From Cyanodermella asteris (Eukaryota > Ascomycota > Lecanoromycetes > Ostropales > Stictidaceae), in the NCBI GenBank assembly GCA_900618795.1, contig UYJD01000005.1:1789133-1844164 (forward strand): a DNA stretch of 55,032 nucleotides, written 5' to 3'. Position 1 is the first letter of the stretch, and every line of letters begins with the position of its first letter. Below the pieces are notes generated by a model. It saw nothing but the letters and a program-made list of their open reading frames with translations. It did no database searches and was not told the DNA's origin. The translations under genes and the position numbers were made by a program. Below are positions 1-10,226 of the stretch, one piece after another.

Positions 1-2219
1 GTCGTTAAGCGTCTTCCAGGGACCCGAGCCCACTGAATGACACCAGAGAGTGACCTTGTCTCCGTTTGCGATTGTTTGATTGTCGAGCGGATGCCAAGGT
101 CCCGTTGCTCCCTGTTTTCTGAAGGAGAAGCGATAGGGGCCTCTCTTGTCGTCTTGAGATCCAATTACGCCAGTTGCCTTATCGACATACACCGTGCTTG
201 CATCCCTACCGGGAGTTGCCTTTGCATCATCTTTGAACAAGAAGATTGGGTAGTCGGCTAGGAGCTTAAGTAGAGGGATGTACGTGTCAGTCAAACGAGC
301 GCTCGAAGTGCGGAGAGTAGGGTCGCTTCAGCAATATCACTTACCGTCTTTCGTGGAGGCGCGGCTTGTGATTCCGGATTGCCATCCCGGACCGCAAACG
401 TCCAAGAGGGAATTGTCTTGTCCCCGTACCATAGACGGATCTTAGTGCTCTCCGTCCATGCTTTGGTTTTATCGAACTGCTTCTCTGGAGCGGGTTTTGG
501 TGGGCCTGGACTAGGGACTGGTTGAGACTTCAAAATGCCAGCGAACAGCTCCGGAACGAATTTGTAAGCATCGAAGCGACCGAGAAGGTCTTGAAGCAAG
601 ATCGGATCGTCTTGCTGTGATGGACTCTTAGCAATGATGCTCGCACTCCCAGCAGTGATAACAATGGTGCCTTACCTGAATCACACGCCAGTTTCGCCAG
701 ATCGCAACGGTATTGGCCCAGGCCGCCGGACTGAAAGCCGTTAGCAGTGTCGATAAGCAGAAAACAACACACAACGGACTCTGCACACAACAATGTGTCT
801 CCCCCGCGAGCGGTGTAAGAAATTGCTGAATTGCCTTGACGCTTGCTGTTATTCTTGTTCTCGCTGTTCTGCGATTCCGTCGATCCGCTCACAGACGCCG
901 AAACTGGACCGTACGAAATAGCTGCGCCGAGCTCAGCTTTGAAAGCATCTTTCGAAGAAGAACTGCTCGCGCCCGCTTGCGAGTCAACAGCCTTTGTACT
1001 GTCTAGGCGACCACCTAATGTGACCTTCGACGCGAAGATCACGCCGAAGCGTTGCTGGAAAGTTTGCAATTTTTGAAAGCTCGGTGCTGCCTGCAGCTCT
1101 TTCAGTGCCTTGTCGCATTCGCGCGACACCTTCAAAGTCTCTTGGTCGAGAAACAAACGGATGCGAGGAAAGTTGTAGGTAGCATGGTATTCTTTCTTCT
1201 GTCCTCCTTCATTGAGGCTCGAGCCACGCGAGGTCTCCGCCCGCATACCCGCAGATGAGCTTGCAGAGAGTAGAGGCGAGCCACCACTTAACATTGCCTC
1301 CAGAGACTTTGCCGAGAACGCATTATCGATGAGTGAGCTCTGGAATTCAGTTGCCACTTCGGTAATCTGGATGTTTGGCGTGTCATAAACCTCGACAAAA
1401 GGCCGCAGATGGGCTGGGGCATCTGCATCTTGAACTTCTGGCCGCACGAGGTCAAAGGCTGGGAGCCGGGCGCTGGCGATTTCCAATCGGCGACCGCTAA
1501 CGTCGTCGACGAAGGCATAGAGAACTTTGTTTAGCATCATGAGCTTGCTCCATTCTTGGTCGGGCAAGTCAACCACGCAGTCGAGCATGCCGGCGCCTGT
1601 TGGAACGGCAGATTCTTGTTTCCATGGCGCCTCGGTCAAGTAGTTGGCTGCGTGGTTGGTTGGAAGCGCTGCCAGGGCGAGATCAGACTTGCTGGTGTCT
1701 GACATCCCGAGATTCAGCTTGTTTTTGTCGGCGCCGGCCCAGGTAGCCCCGAATCCGGTTGGCATAGGTGCCATAGCATCGCCAACGGACATGTATGCAG
1801 TCAGGAGAGGTATCGCAGTGGTTTCTGGAGCTGCTTGTCCCTCAGGCGGTACGGGGCCGTCGATAATCTTCACGTTGTCGGCGTCCAAAGCCAGGTAATC
1901 AAGCAGGCGTACATCTTGCTTAACGGGGGAGCAGTTCTTTAAGGAGAACGACCATTTCGAATCCACTCGGTTCCTGATATATCCTCGAAAGGTTTGAAGG
2001 GTCACTTCCACTGGGAGCGCGCTCCCAAATTGAGACGAGGATACGGTGGCTTTTGGCTCTTCCGCTCCGCTGGTTTGGTTCTTGAACAGGACTTGTACGT
2101 GAAATCCGTTTTTCAACTTATTGGCGATCTTCTCTATAGTGCAAAGGATGATGTCAGCTGTTCAATCCTCTGCCCAGCTTCGGTCAGATTGGGTGCATCG
2201 TTGACTTACGTGTTGACAT
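1..2219 (-). CDS. MACPF-domain (membrane attack complex/perforin-like) protein, 3' end beyond window
   Basis: Predicted pore-forming protein of the fungal MACPF type, the large partner of aegerolysins in bicomponent membrane-attacking systems. Reading the minus strand I place exons at 2219-2210, 2133-780, 730-676, 614-345 and 264 to the left edge. All introns are GT-AG (76, 49, 61 and 80 nt) and keep phase; the 5' site at 779 (GTCCGT) is weak but is the only one that restores the family motif. Seen: a MACPF core with a G-rich stretch after FGVIFASKVTLGG (about residues 360-375), then GGDTLLCA joined across the intron to a PAAW...NWRV block. The usual aromatic-G-T-H-F core reads FGVIF here. 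No signal peptide is visible, as is usual for fungal MACPF proteins. The frame is open to position 1, so the C-terminus is missing. Divergent from the aegerolysin gene at 3028. Family assignment is strong; activity is inferred. Confidence 0.8.
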
Positions 2220-3027
2220 TTTTGCGAACTTCTTGGGCCTCCACCAAAGGTATTGAGGACGGACTTCTGACTGAAAGAGATACCAGTGTCACATATATAA
2301 TATCGAAGCTTCAAGTTGGTACTTGGCTTTCCCTCAAAGTCATTTATACCTCAAAGCGTGGTTGAGCTTCGTTTAATCCTTCATCGGAAATACTTTCGAA
2401 ATTCGCGGCCAGACCCAAGCAGAACTGCGTAAGCTTACGCTTGAAGGCCGAGAGCGGCCATAGACGCCTCTCAGCTACGACTGACGACGCCATAGCCCGA
2501 AGTACCCATCATATCAATGGATAACGAGTGGTCAGCTATAGTCGAACAGCGCCATAAGTCGAGACTGGAGCTGAGACCTAAGGAAACAGAATCCTCCAGC
2601 TCGCCTCGAACAACGCCACGATCCAACATATAAGCTGAAAGCTACAGAATGAGAGCGCCTAACTGGATTGAAGCTAAATACGACTATGTGAGTGGCTATC
2701 ACCTGCTCCTCGAGCCCTTGTCTATTCGGATACGAGTACCATTTACATGTGATAGACGGAGTCCAGAACATGGGAACTCAGCTACCAACATACCAGCCAT
2801 CTTCGCCGCAAACGCCCGCACTCCGAGAGCTAAACGTTCCACCATCAAGATAGATCGCCTTCTCCTTAGGATCGAGACAGCCCCAAATCGATGATAAAAG
2901 TGCAGAAGCTCGCTTTTCCGGACGATACCTGTTGCAACTCACACTACTGCACAATTCATTCCCAACCCTTTTAGCGGGACATAACCATCTTTCCAGTCAA
3001 TTCCAAGCAACAGAAAGTCTTGCAAAC
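2220..3027. promoter_or_regulatory. Shared intergenic region between divergent MACPF and aegerolysin genes
   Basis: This 808 bp lies between the two start codons. A TATATAT-type element at 2293-2301 lies about 75 bp upstream of the MACPF start on the minus strand. A weaker GATAAAAG at 2893-2900 lies about 130 bp upstream of the aegerolysin start. A perfect 14-bp palindrome, GCGTAAGCTTACGC, sits at 2427-2440. No credible gene is seen inside. Shared regulation of the pair is inferred from the arrangement. Confidence 0.5.
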
Positions 3028-3459
3028 ATGGGTTGGAAACAGTGGGGCAAATTCCAGTTCAACAACAAAGGCTTCGATGCCACCATCATGCTCAAGTTTC
3101 CCAGTCCCGGCGACTCCTGGGGCTATCCGTTCGTCGCGGACTCCAGCGAACGTACCAAGCTCTCGTACTCAGACATCGAGAGTCAGAAGATCGGCCCGCA
3201 GACCTCCTACGCTTACGGTCATACTGGCAAGCAGAATGAATGGGCTGGCATGTCTGGTACGGTCGACATCTACACCATGAACAGTGCTGGAGGTCTTGGC
3301 ACCAAACTCGCGCGATACCACTACTCTTGCCCTTGGGGCGCGGGGGAAAACGAGTCTACTCTGTCTGACTTGGCTGCGGGATGGAACATCACGCAATGGG
3401 GGGCGGATTTCAACGGCGACGCTTTGGGCTCGGTTAGTATTGAGATTCGACCGGCGTGA
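3028..3459 (+). CDS. Aegerolysin family protein
   Basis: Small (143 aa) beta-rich protein of the aegerolysin family (Pfam PF06355), whose members bind specific membrane lipids and recruit a MACPF partner to form pores. Seen: an N-terminal WGKF segment, a central hydrophilic region, a YHYSCPWG block (residues about 103-110) and a C-terminal GSVSIEI strand, all at family-typical places. Length fits the usual 130-150 aa. I chose the ATG at 3028 (context AAACATGG) over an upstream in-frame start at 2932, because the extra 32 residues have no counterpart in the family and aegerolysins usually lack a signal peptide. There are no introns. It is divergent from the MACPF gene, which supports a two-component role; lipid target and activity cannot be read from the sequence. 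Confidence 0.82.
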   Translation: MGWKQWGKFQFNNKGFDATIMLKFPSPGDSWGYPFVADSSERTKLSYSDIESQKIGPQTSYAYGHTGKQNEWAGMSGTVDIYTMNSAGGLGTKLARYHYSCPWGAGENESTLSDLAAGWNITQWGADFNGDALGSVSIEIRPA

Positions 3460-4145
3460 TATGAACAGGGAAGGCTGATCGTCTATTCTGGTGGAGTGCG
3501 CAACGTGGGTCGTGTGAAAGCGTGTATCTGAATAGTTCCTTATCATTCGTTGGTTACACTCGTTTTCAGGGATACTTCCCTTTTGATGCTGTATGACTGC
3601 AGTTGGTCACCTGTGTTGTGCCCAAATAATCGATTCTTTTGCCCGGCTTGGATCACATTCCTTTGTTGGATAATGACTCGCGCACCTTTTGAGAAAGACA
3701 GTCATTTCACTTCAACTCGTGTCAGCCTAAAACAAACATATCCTAGGCTATCTTAAGTCTAGTAAGTCTTGGCATAGCGAGAAGCCGCTTTTATGTAACG
3801 TTGATTGGCGTGGGGCCTGAAGGAAGGAGCATCCTTTGCTTTCCAGGTGTTGGAGGGTTTACCGCTTTACATGCTGTTAAATGGAAATTAGCGCTTCGAG
3901 ACCTGCCGTAGGATGCACTCGCTCTCGCATATCCGCTCTTTCAAGCAGGCATAGAGAACCTCGGTAGCAAATTCAAGCCCAGGTATAGGCTTCAGCTAGA
4001 CATTGACGGCCACGGCTTGCCGCGTGCATCCATAGTAAATCTGATCTAGAACAGTCGGTTCTGATCCCTGTCTTTCGGTCGACCGCCGCTAGCTCCCACA
4101 AGGTCTAGCATGTAATAGCTTCAGCTCGCCATTACAGCTAGCCAC
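3460..4145. other. Gene-free spacer downstream of aegerolysin
   Basis: About 690 bp. Open frames here are short and resemble no family. It holds the aegerolysin 3' flank and the left flank of the MITE-like element. Confidence 0.5.
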
Positions 4146-4147
4146 TA

Positions 4148-4339
4148 CACTGTCGCAGGGATGTTTTTTGCACACCTCCATCACGCTTCCCGTGTACCAA
4201 GTTTGACGCGTTAACGCTTTACCTAATAGAGAAGAGAGGTCACCAATCGTGAGAGACCGATCAACGTGCGGGAGCTAAAACAAAACAAGCGACGCTAAGT
4301 TGCTGAAGGGGGTGTGCAAAAAACATGCTTGCGACAGTG
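4148..4339. mobile_element. MITE-like element with 29-bp terminal inverted repeats and TA flanks
   Basis: The left terminus (4148-4176, beginning CACTGTCGCA and ending TTTTTTGCACACC) matches the reverse complement of the right terminus (4311-4339) at 27 of 29 positions. Each end is bordered by TA (4146-4147 and 4340-4341), the target duplication typical of Tc1/mariner-type transposons. The 134-bp interior has no coding capacity. Total length is 192 bp, so this looks like a non-autonomous element. No second copy is apparent in the window, and the family is unknown to me. Confidence 0.7.
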
Positions 4340-4341
4340 TA

Positions 4342-4788
4342 TGTGACCGCAGTCGACTTATTGACCTATCATGTGCTGTTGTACGTGTCGAGAAGTTGAC
4401 GACTACCTCGAGACCACGCAATCCGTGGGTCTGGATGATTTCTTCAGCCAGCCACCATTGAGCCACTTCCAACCTCGTTCTAGGATGTCTCACCGACCAG
4501 ACGAAAGAGATATGCCTCAAGGACTCGAGTATTGTACTGAAGATCCGATTGTATCAGGTGAATCGATGGCGGGACCTGCAGTCATAAGAAACATAAATAG
4601 TGTCAGCGTGCCCATCTTATCACTTCGCTATTCCCTACCAATAACAGATAGCTCTGCTTCTCCCGCACTACTCGAAGACTCGAATCTGCTGAAAACACCA
4701 AGAACGACCTATTCCCCACCTTCCACCCACGCCTTCGGTTTTCGGAGTGTCAACGGTAATCTTCATACCTTCACCAGCAAACGAGAAC
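4342..4788. other. Spacer right of MITE-like element
   Basis: A 181-codon open frame begins at 4371 but has no recognisable domain and a biased composition. I do not call it. An AT-rich ACATAAATAG lies near 4590. Confidence 0.35.
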
Positions 4789-5073
4789 ATGCCACCAACC
4801 CAGAAACCCGGCTACCAGCCTGCTCCAGGCGTTACCGGTGGAGTTCTATACAGGGCCCCAAATCAATACCACTTTCCGGTTTTCGACATCCTTCGAACAA
4901 CAGCTCAGCCTTATAAATTCTATGTCACACTCAAGAATGAAACCTCCTCGACTCAGGTGCCGATTGCTAAAGACACCCAGTTGACTTTGGACCAAGGAGC
5001 CAATGTTGGCAAACGCTATTTCAAGATCGAGTCTGTGGTCGGTTCGTTAGTGTACAACTGCGTTGAGACCTGA
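4789..5073 (+). CDS. Hypothetical small protein (94 aa)
   Basis: Not recognised. The ATG at 4789 follows AGAAC and opens a 94-residue frame with a Pro/Gln-rich first 25 residues, followed by alternating hydrophobic/polar stretches (YKFYVTLKNE; RYFKIESVVG) that could form beta-strands. There is no signal peptide or membrane segment. The open frame extends upstream to 4747 without a better start. It lies about 1.3 kb downstream of the aegerolysin on the same strand, so membership of that locus is possible but unsupported. It may be a chance frame. Confidence 0.25.
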   Translation: MPPTQKPGYQPAPGVTGGVLYRAPNQYHFPVFDILRTTAQPYKFYVTLKNETSSTQVPIAKDTQLTLDQGANVGKRYFKIESVVGSLVYNCVET

Positions 5074-5494
5074 AGGAAGGGGCGAAAAGCGATGCAGGAC
5101 ATTCCAAGAGCAGTCCGGGAAAGCTTAAGTCATCCAGCTTGTGATAGCGTCATCAATCAATCTCCCATTTTGGTGCCCGAGTTTTCGTTTTCACTTGGGA
5201 CGTAGCCATGCTTGTGATTTACATCTCTGTTTCGCAAGTTCGCCTCGTTGACTTACGAGCGCAAAGGTAGACTATGCAGGTCTAGATCTTTTCATTCCTT
5301 CGTATCAGCACGGATTGCGCATAGGGACGCTGACCGATATCGAAACGACAAATATATCGTCAAACACACGCTTCTTTGGCTTTCCGAACTTCAAGTAAGT
5401 AATACAGCTTCATCACAGCTAGTTTTTCAACGAAGCACTGAGATGGGGATCAACGGGCGTCGAATGATAAAGTCGAGCCAAACGAGTTAATGGT
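5074..5494. other. Spacer with no gene seen
   Basis: About 420 bp of 3' flanking sequence. Short open frames only, none resembling a protein family. Confidence 0.4.
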
Positions 5495-5986
5495 CTAGGG
5501 GATGTCTGTATCACCATGGCACATCACCGACTGCTTCAACTGATCCACACAATGCTCCAAATGCAATCTCTCCTCCGCACCCCCAACATCACTCCTATAA
5601 AAATCCGGGTACACGAGTTTTCGCAGCATATTCACACAATGCAGCTACACATACAATCAGCCAAACAACGTTTGAACCACCTCAGGCGAGCAAGTTTGGA
5701 TGCTGTACTTGAATACATACCTGACGAAACTCATCAATCTGCACCACATACTTCGATCCATCGAACGACGTCGCAGCAATGCGATTGGGCAGCTTTTCAG
5801 CGGCCTCGCGGTCGATCAAGCTGGTGCCGAAATAATTGTACAGCGCTTCCCAGGCTGAGTCCACCGAAGGAGAGGCGCCGGTGTACGGTGTGGTGTCGCC
5901 GTGTAGACCGGAGTGGAAAAAGAGGGTTTGGTAGGTGGTGGCTTCATCGGCGGGTGAGAAGATGTGTGAGGAGGGTATGAGGGGAT
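5495..5986 (-). pseudogene. UstYa/DUF3328 (mycotoxin biosynthesis protein) core, N-terminus missing
   Basis: Two exons are recognisable: 5986-5721 and 5644-5495, with a 76-nt intron starting GTATGT and ending GTGTAG. Together they carry the order typical of UstYa-like proteins (DUF3328), which act in fungal RiPP and other secondary-metabolite pathways: a VDSAWEALY segment, RQLHCVNMLRKL, then HLEHCVDQLKQSVMC. The second HxxHC motif is intact (HLEHC). The first is RQLHC, so its leading His is replaced by Arg. A stop follows directly after MCHGDTDIP, shorter than usual. Upstream of 5986 an in-frame TAA appears, and I find no exon with the expected N-terminal membrane helix before 6490. I therefore treat it as a truncated remnant; an unrecognised first exon is the alternative. 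Confidence 0.65.
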
Positions 5987-6493
5987 CTGGGTTGTGTTAA
6001 ATCCAGGGGTGTGTGGTGGCGATATAGCGTCTATGGTAAAAACACCACCACTTCCCTAGAGGAAGTAGTCTATCGACTGCACTTTGTTATCATGCTTTAG
6101 TTCCCGCACAGCGCTCGATGGTGGCGTCGTGGTGGTCGCTGGCCTTCACTAGCATATTGCCTGTCTCGGCCTGCGCTAGCTTGGCATGCTGACTCACCTC
6201 TCTCACGCGCTCTCACCTTCTTGACAGCTGGGGCAACTTAGAAATCATCAGACATCACCGAGGGCAGCAATTGATTTTATTATGGTTGTGTTTTCTTTCT
6301 TCCCCCTGGCCCCGACGACTGCGTGACTTGATTCTGGACTTTTCAGGATTATGACTAGGACCAGGAACACACCGTGATTCCCACTTCAGTGGCCAGCACT
6401 TTGCTTTTCTGTAGTCTTACCTCATTTCACGACACCTGCTTTGAGGGCCGACTGACAGTACTCAGAATATGGGCACCCTCGTGATAGCGGCTG
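5987..6493. other. Spacer between UstYa-like remnant and MFS gene
   Basis: About 500 bp. I searched the minus strand for the missing UstYa N-terminal helix and saw none; no other gene is visible. Confidence 0.4.
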
Positions 6494-8238
6494 CTATCGC
6501 AAGCCAACGGACCGCAGCTTTGGTAATCCAAACACTGTCAATATCGTTGTAACTGTCATCAGTCCAAAGCAAGCCCAAAATCCAGCCCGGTAGCCCTGTA
6601 GGATTGCATCTGCTTCGTCTAACCCTAGATCTGCCTGCGCAACCAGATGTGTGATCAACGAAACAATTGCGATGCCGAAGGAAGTGCCCAGCATGCCCAG
6701 AGTGTTGAAGACACCGCCGGCAAGAGCGTGGCTTTCCCGTGGCATTGTCGTTGTTATAACGATGTTTGAAACGGTGTAGAAGACGTCTTGTGACGTGGGT
6801 GTGACCAGGACGGCCCAGAACTCGCCATACCAGAAGGAGAGTGACGGGTCGATGAGTGCCATGATGAGAGGACTTACAGAGCTGATCAGGCAGATGGCGG
6901 CAGTGAAGGGTTTGACTGGGAGCCTATCGATGAGGTAGCCGACTGACAGATTCACGACAATGCCAAAGATGACATTGGGAAGGAATCGGAGGCCTGCCTC
7001 AACTGCGGGAACGCCTTGCACAGTCTGAAAACTGTATTGCCACGTCAGTTTGGAATACCCTTGGAAATATTGCCGCTCGAAAAGGGAGTTGGCGGAGATG
7101 AACAGGTACCCAGATTTCCTTCGATTTACTATAAACTGAACAGCCAATCCATACTGTTGGCTGCTGCCCAACACAATATCACGATGATGCACGTGATTGC
7201 GAATTGGCGATTCCTCCAAAGGGTGTTAGGGATCAGGGCCGGAAGACCAGATCTTCGTCGATAACGCATCCACGCAAAGAAGGATATTCCAGATATCGGA
7301 AATATGGCAAGACCGGCAATTACCTCAGGGTGCCTAACGCTCGTCGCTTCTTCGGTGATGATAGCCAGGGGATAGTACAAGAATGCTAGAGTCGCAGCGC
7401 AAAGAACTGCCCCGATCCAGTCGACTTCTGTGCATAGCCGTCGAAGGTCCCAGCCAGAATCCGGCCTGTCTTCAGGCAATAGGAACCAGGACGGAACAAG
7501 ACACGCAATCATTAGACCAGCGGAAGCGTAAAAGGCATATCGCCACGCACCTTGCGAGAGACCAAAGGTCCCAGCGAGTAGCAAACCGGCTTGCAGGCCT
7601 AACGGAGAGGCGAGACTCAGACAGCCGAATCCGATGTTTCGTAATCTTCCCTCTGGTGCAGCTGCGGTCAGCATGCTGATTGTGGTAGGGAGAAACATGG
7701 CCGTCCCGATTCCGTAGAGAGCTCGGCAAGCAAGGAATGCCGCACCGTTCTTCGAGACCCCTGATGCTGCGAGAGAGATGGCCATGACAAAGGTACCTGA
7801 GAGGCTCATTGTCCGGCTGCCGATGATGTCGGCAACGGTACCCGCAGGCAGGAAGAAACATCCGCTTGCGAGAGAAAAGACGGCCCCCGGCCTGGGTTTA
7901 CGGCCAGCGCAAGATCATACAAGTTGGTGAAATTCTGCATACCAGAAGACGAGGTTTGGCGAAAGACCAATGTCAGCGGCTATGGTCGGAACACCAACCG
8001 TAACCAGGCCAGTCGCGATCGAACTGACGGCCGACAGGGTGGTGAGAAATAGTATGAGCGATACTGTCTTCCATGTTGGAAGCCGCTGTTCTCCGCAAGC
8101 TGCGAAGCTTTCAGGGTTGCTTTGCTGCTCCAAGTCCCCATCGCCTGATCTTTGGGGCCCCGGAGAACTTGCCTTGGTGTGTTTCACGAACGAGGTACCG
8201 TCGAGGCAGTCCGTTGACTCTGTCCCTGTAGTCGCCAT
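6494..8238 (-). CDS. MFS transporter, DHA2-like (drug/metabolite efflux)
   Basis: Predicted plasma-membrane proton antiporter of the major facilitator superfamily, 531 aa, similar in layout to aminotriazole-resistance/DHA2 exporters. Exons on the minus strand: 8238-7943, 7891-7130 and 7031-6494, with introns of 51 and 98 nt. The second intron (GTAAAT...ATACAG) restores the LYFQTVQG...GLRFLP segment typical of the family. The hydrophilic N-terminal tail (about 65 residues) is followed by helix 1 (SLILFLTTL...), then GCFFLPAGTVADIIGSR (the loop 2-3 motif), a CRALYGIGTAMFLPT helix and further helices to the C-terminus. I took the start at 8238 rather than the upstream GTG frame. All helices seem present, unlike its four minus-strand neighbours, which are damaged. 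Substrate unknown; efflux of a secondary metabolite is an inference from the UstYa and methyltransferase neighbours. Confidence 0.85.
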
Positions 8239-8722
8239 GGCTTCTTGGACTAGTCGGCACACTCAACTCCGTTTCTGACGCTGTCTGGCGAATAGCCCTG
8301 AAGGGCGGATACTTGCTGGCCCCACAGGTGGCTTTTCAATATGCCCTCGAGACAGACGAGGCCTCTTTCTAGGAGGGGAGAAGCCCGCTTCAGCAAAAGC
8401 ATATCCTAGTCTCCACCCACAGTTCACGGCTGTGCTCGCCACGCATAGCCTAGCATGTCCGAGCAGCTGAAATCCAGCCCACCAGCTTGTCACACAACCA
8501 TTCGCCAGCGCCGTGGCCCGTTTCGAGGCCACCGATTCGTCCTAGCTTACAGGCCCCGCTACGGTGTCTCCAAAGAGTATGCACGGTGCGGGCGACCCAG
8601 CACAAGGCACGAGAGCGAGTGGGCGAATAATCCCTGCTAGTGTTTCCGGTCTCCGCCATCACAAAACATTCGAAGCATCCAGAGACTCCAGGGTTGAGCA
8701 AACGAAGAGCATCTCTTGCCGA
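8239..8722. other. Spacer where the rest of the rhodopsin-like gene would be expected
   Basis: Minus-strand frames here (8263-8532, 8450-8701) are Arg/Cys-rich and lack the later transmembrane helices expected for the gene ending at 8723. Nothing else is visible. Confidence 0.4.
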
Positions 8723-9385
8723 TCATTTCGGCTGAAGTATCATGCAATATCTCACAATGTTAATACACGTCCCACCCGGATTACTTCGCCATGGCGTTGG
8801 CAGCTGGCACTCGAAAACCGCAACGAAGAAGCTGATGCCTATCCACGCCCAGGTGACTGCTGTGACGGGCCAGATGATGCGACGAGTCTGGTCTTTACTG
8901 CTCATGGTTGGGAAGAAAGATAAGCATACGAGCTTTGTGACGCCGACGGCGAGAACGTATAGAATCTGGGTCGCATATTGTGCCTGCCGTGTCCCTGTCA
9001 GCTTTCCAGATGTTCGTCCAGCCTCTTCAACAAGGAGCATCATCCGGCAAAATGCGTGAAGCTCAAAACCTACCTTGAAGAATACTTCGGTATCTGTTTG
9101 GGGAGGATCCGGTCGGGAACCCAGCCCATTGTCAACCTGTAAAGACGTCGTTCCGACCAAGGCCACGGTGAGCGCCTGTTCCTCGTTAGTCCATCAGTTC
9201 TCTTGCATTCCGGCCACAGTACTCACGAAAGCTGCAAGCATGGCGACATCATTGGCGCCGAGCGCCTTTCTCGCGTAATACTTGATGTATAACTTGCATG
9301 CTACCGCGAAAACAGCAGCAACGAGGACAACCCAACTCGCGACATTAACCAAAGGGCCTCTGTTGTCCTCAGTAACCAGCAACAT
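8723..9385 (-). pseudogene. Fungal rhodopsin-domain (PF20684-type) integral membrane protein, 3'-truncated
   Basis: Exons 9385-9227, 9175-9074 and 8983-8723 splice cleanly (51-nt intron GTGAGT...AACAG; 90-nt intron GTAGGT...GGCAG). The product shows the start of the large fungal rhodopsin-like family: a first helix (ASWVVLVAAVFAVACKLYIKYY), the LGANDVAMLAAF loop, a third-helix region (AQYATQILYVLAVGVTKLVCLSFF) and then WPVTAVTWAWIGISFFVAVFECQLP with a GGTCIN segment. The family normally continues with three or four more helices; here a stop arrives 13 codons after CIN, and no continuation is seen down to 8260. About 170 aa remain of an expected 350-400. I call it a truncated remnant; an unusual long intron is the less likely alternative. 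Function in the family is largely unknown. Confidence 0.6.
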
Positions 9386-9650
9386 GGCGATTGTTGGCGT
9401 GAGCAATCGAGAAGTTTAGAGAAAGAATGGATCCGCCCATAAGCACTGGTGCGGTTCTCGAATTTGACGAGCTCTGACAACGGCTTCATCGACCGACCAA
9501 CTACGAGAATACCATTCATGGACCCCGACCACACGACCTTCGCGATTGGGGCTTGCCCTATGATGACCTCCGATCCGACACTAGCTCGGCATGACCGCAG
9601 CTGATCCGAAGGCTGCGTTCGTCACGAACGGCCTGGTCAGCTGACAAGCT

Positions 9651-10226
9651 TCAGCTCCAGCAAAGGATCCAGACGAATGAAATCAGCTGGCGTATCGGAA
9701 GGTTACCTATCCTCTTGCCCATGAAAGTATGCTCCACGCCGCGTGCACAATGGCCGTCAGCGTCGAACATCGAGTCCTCTGTCGGAAAGTTCTCGGTGAT
9801 CATTGTGCCGATGAAGATGAACCCGCCCGGCTTCACCCAGCTTCCCCAGCGCTTCGCGACACTGCTCATTTCCTCGCGTGAGAAGTGAAAGAGCGAGAAG
9901 ACGGCAAAGGCGGCATCGAAAGGTCGGGGAGGGTTGTAATCCAGTATGTTGATCAATTCGAATGTACCCTTCGGGACTTGTTTCTGCGCCAAATCCACCA
10001 TTACAGGCGAGAAGTCAATACCGTGGAGCGTGTGCCCTTGCGCTACCACGGCCTCTGAGGTTGGTTTCCCTGTGCCACTGCCAACTTCCAACACGGAGGA
10101 CGCGGGAGCGAGCCGGGCCAGGGAGGCGTTGACAAAGTCGATCAGACCTTGATCGTGACCAAACGCCTCTTCGTACTTGATGCCAAGGTTGTTATAGAAT
10201 TCGGCCTGGGGGTTGATTTTCGCCAT
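9651..10226 (-). pseudogene. SAM-dependent methyltransferase (class I), probably 3'-truncated
   Basis: Class I methyltransferase fold: an N-terminal cap (residues 1-40), the SAM-binding glycine-rich motif SSVLEVGSGTGKPT (about residues 44-57), an acidic end of strand 2 (GIDFSP), motif III (FDAAFAVFSLFHF) and a post-motif block (WVKPGGFIFIGTM). The frame then reaches HTFMGKRI, after which homologues carry a C-terminal beta-hairpin and a Tyr-containing end. Here the frame runs to a stop at 9651 in unrelated sequence. An intron starting GTAACC just after KRI is possible, but the only plausible acceptor leads to a stop after about ten codons. At 191 aa it is short for the family. Small-molecule substrate likely but unknown. 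Same strand as the flanking remnants. Confidence 0.6.

Noticed and set aside
4371-4916. 181-codon plus-strand frame right of the MITE-like element
   Set aside because: No domain, odd composition (starts with a Cys-rich run), overlaps the better-looking short frame at 4789; likely chance.
5516-5980. 154-codon plus-strand frame
   Set aside because: Antisense shadow of the UstYa-like exons, which carry clear family motifs on the minus strand.
7129-7219. Reading through GYSKLTWQY as MFS exon sequence
   Set aside because: Splicing 7130 to 7031 restores the family's LYFQTVQG segment with good splice and branch signals.
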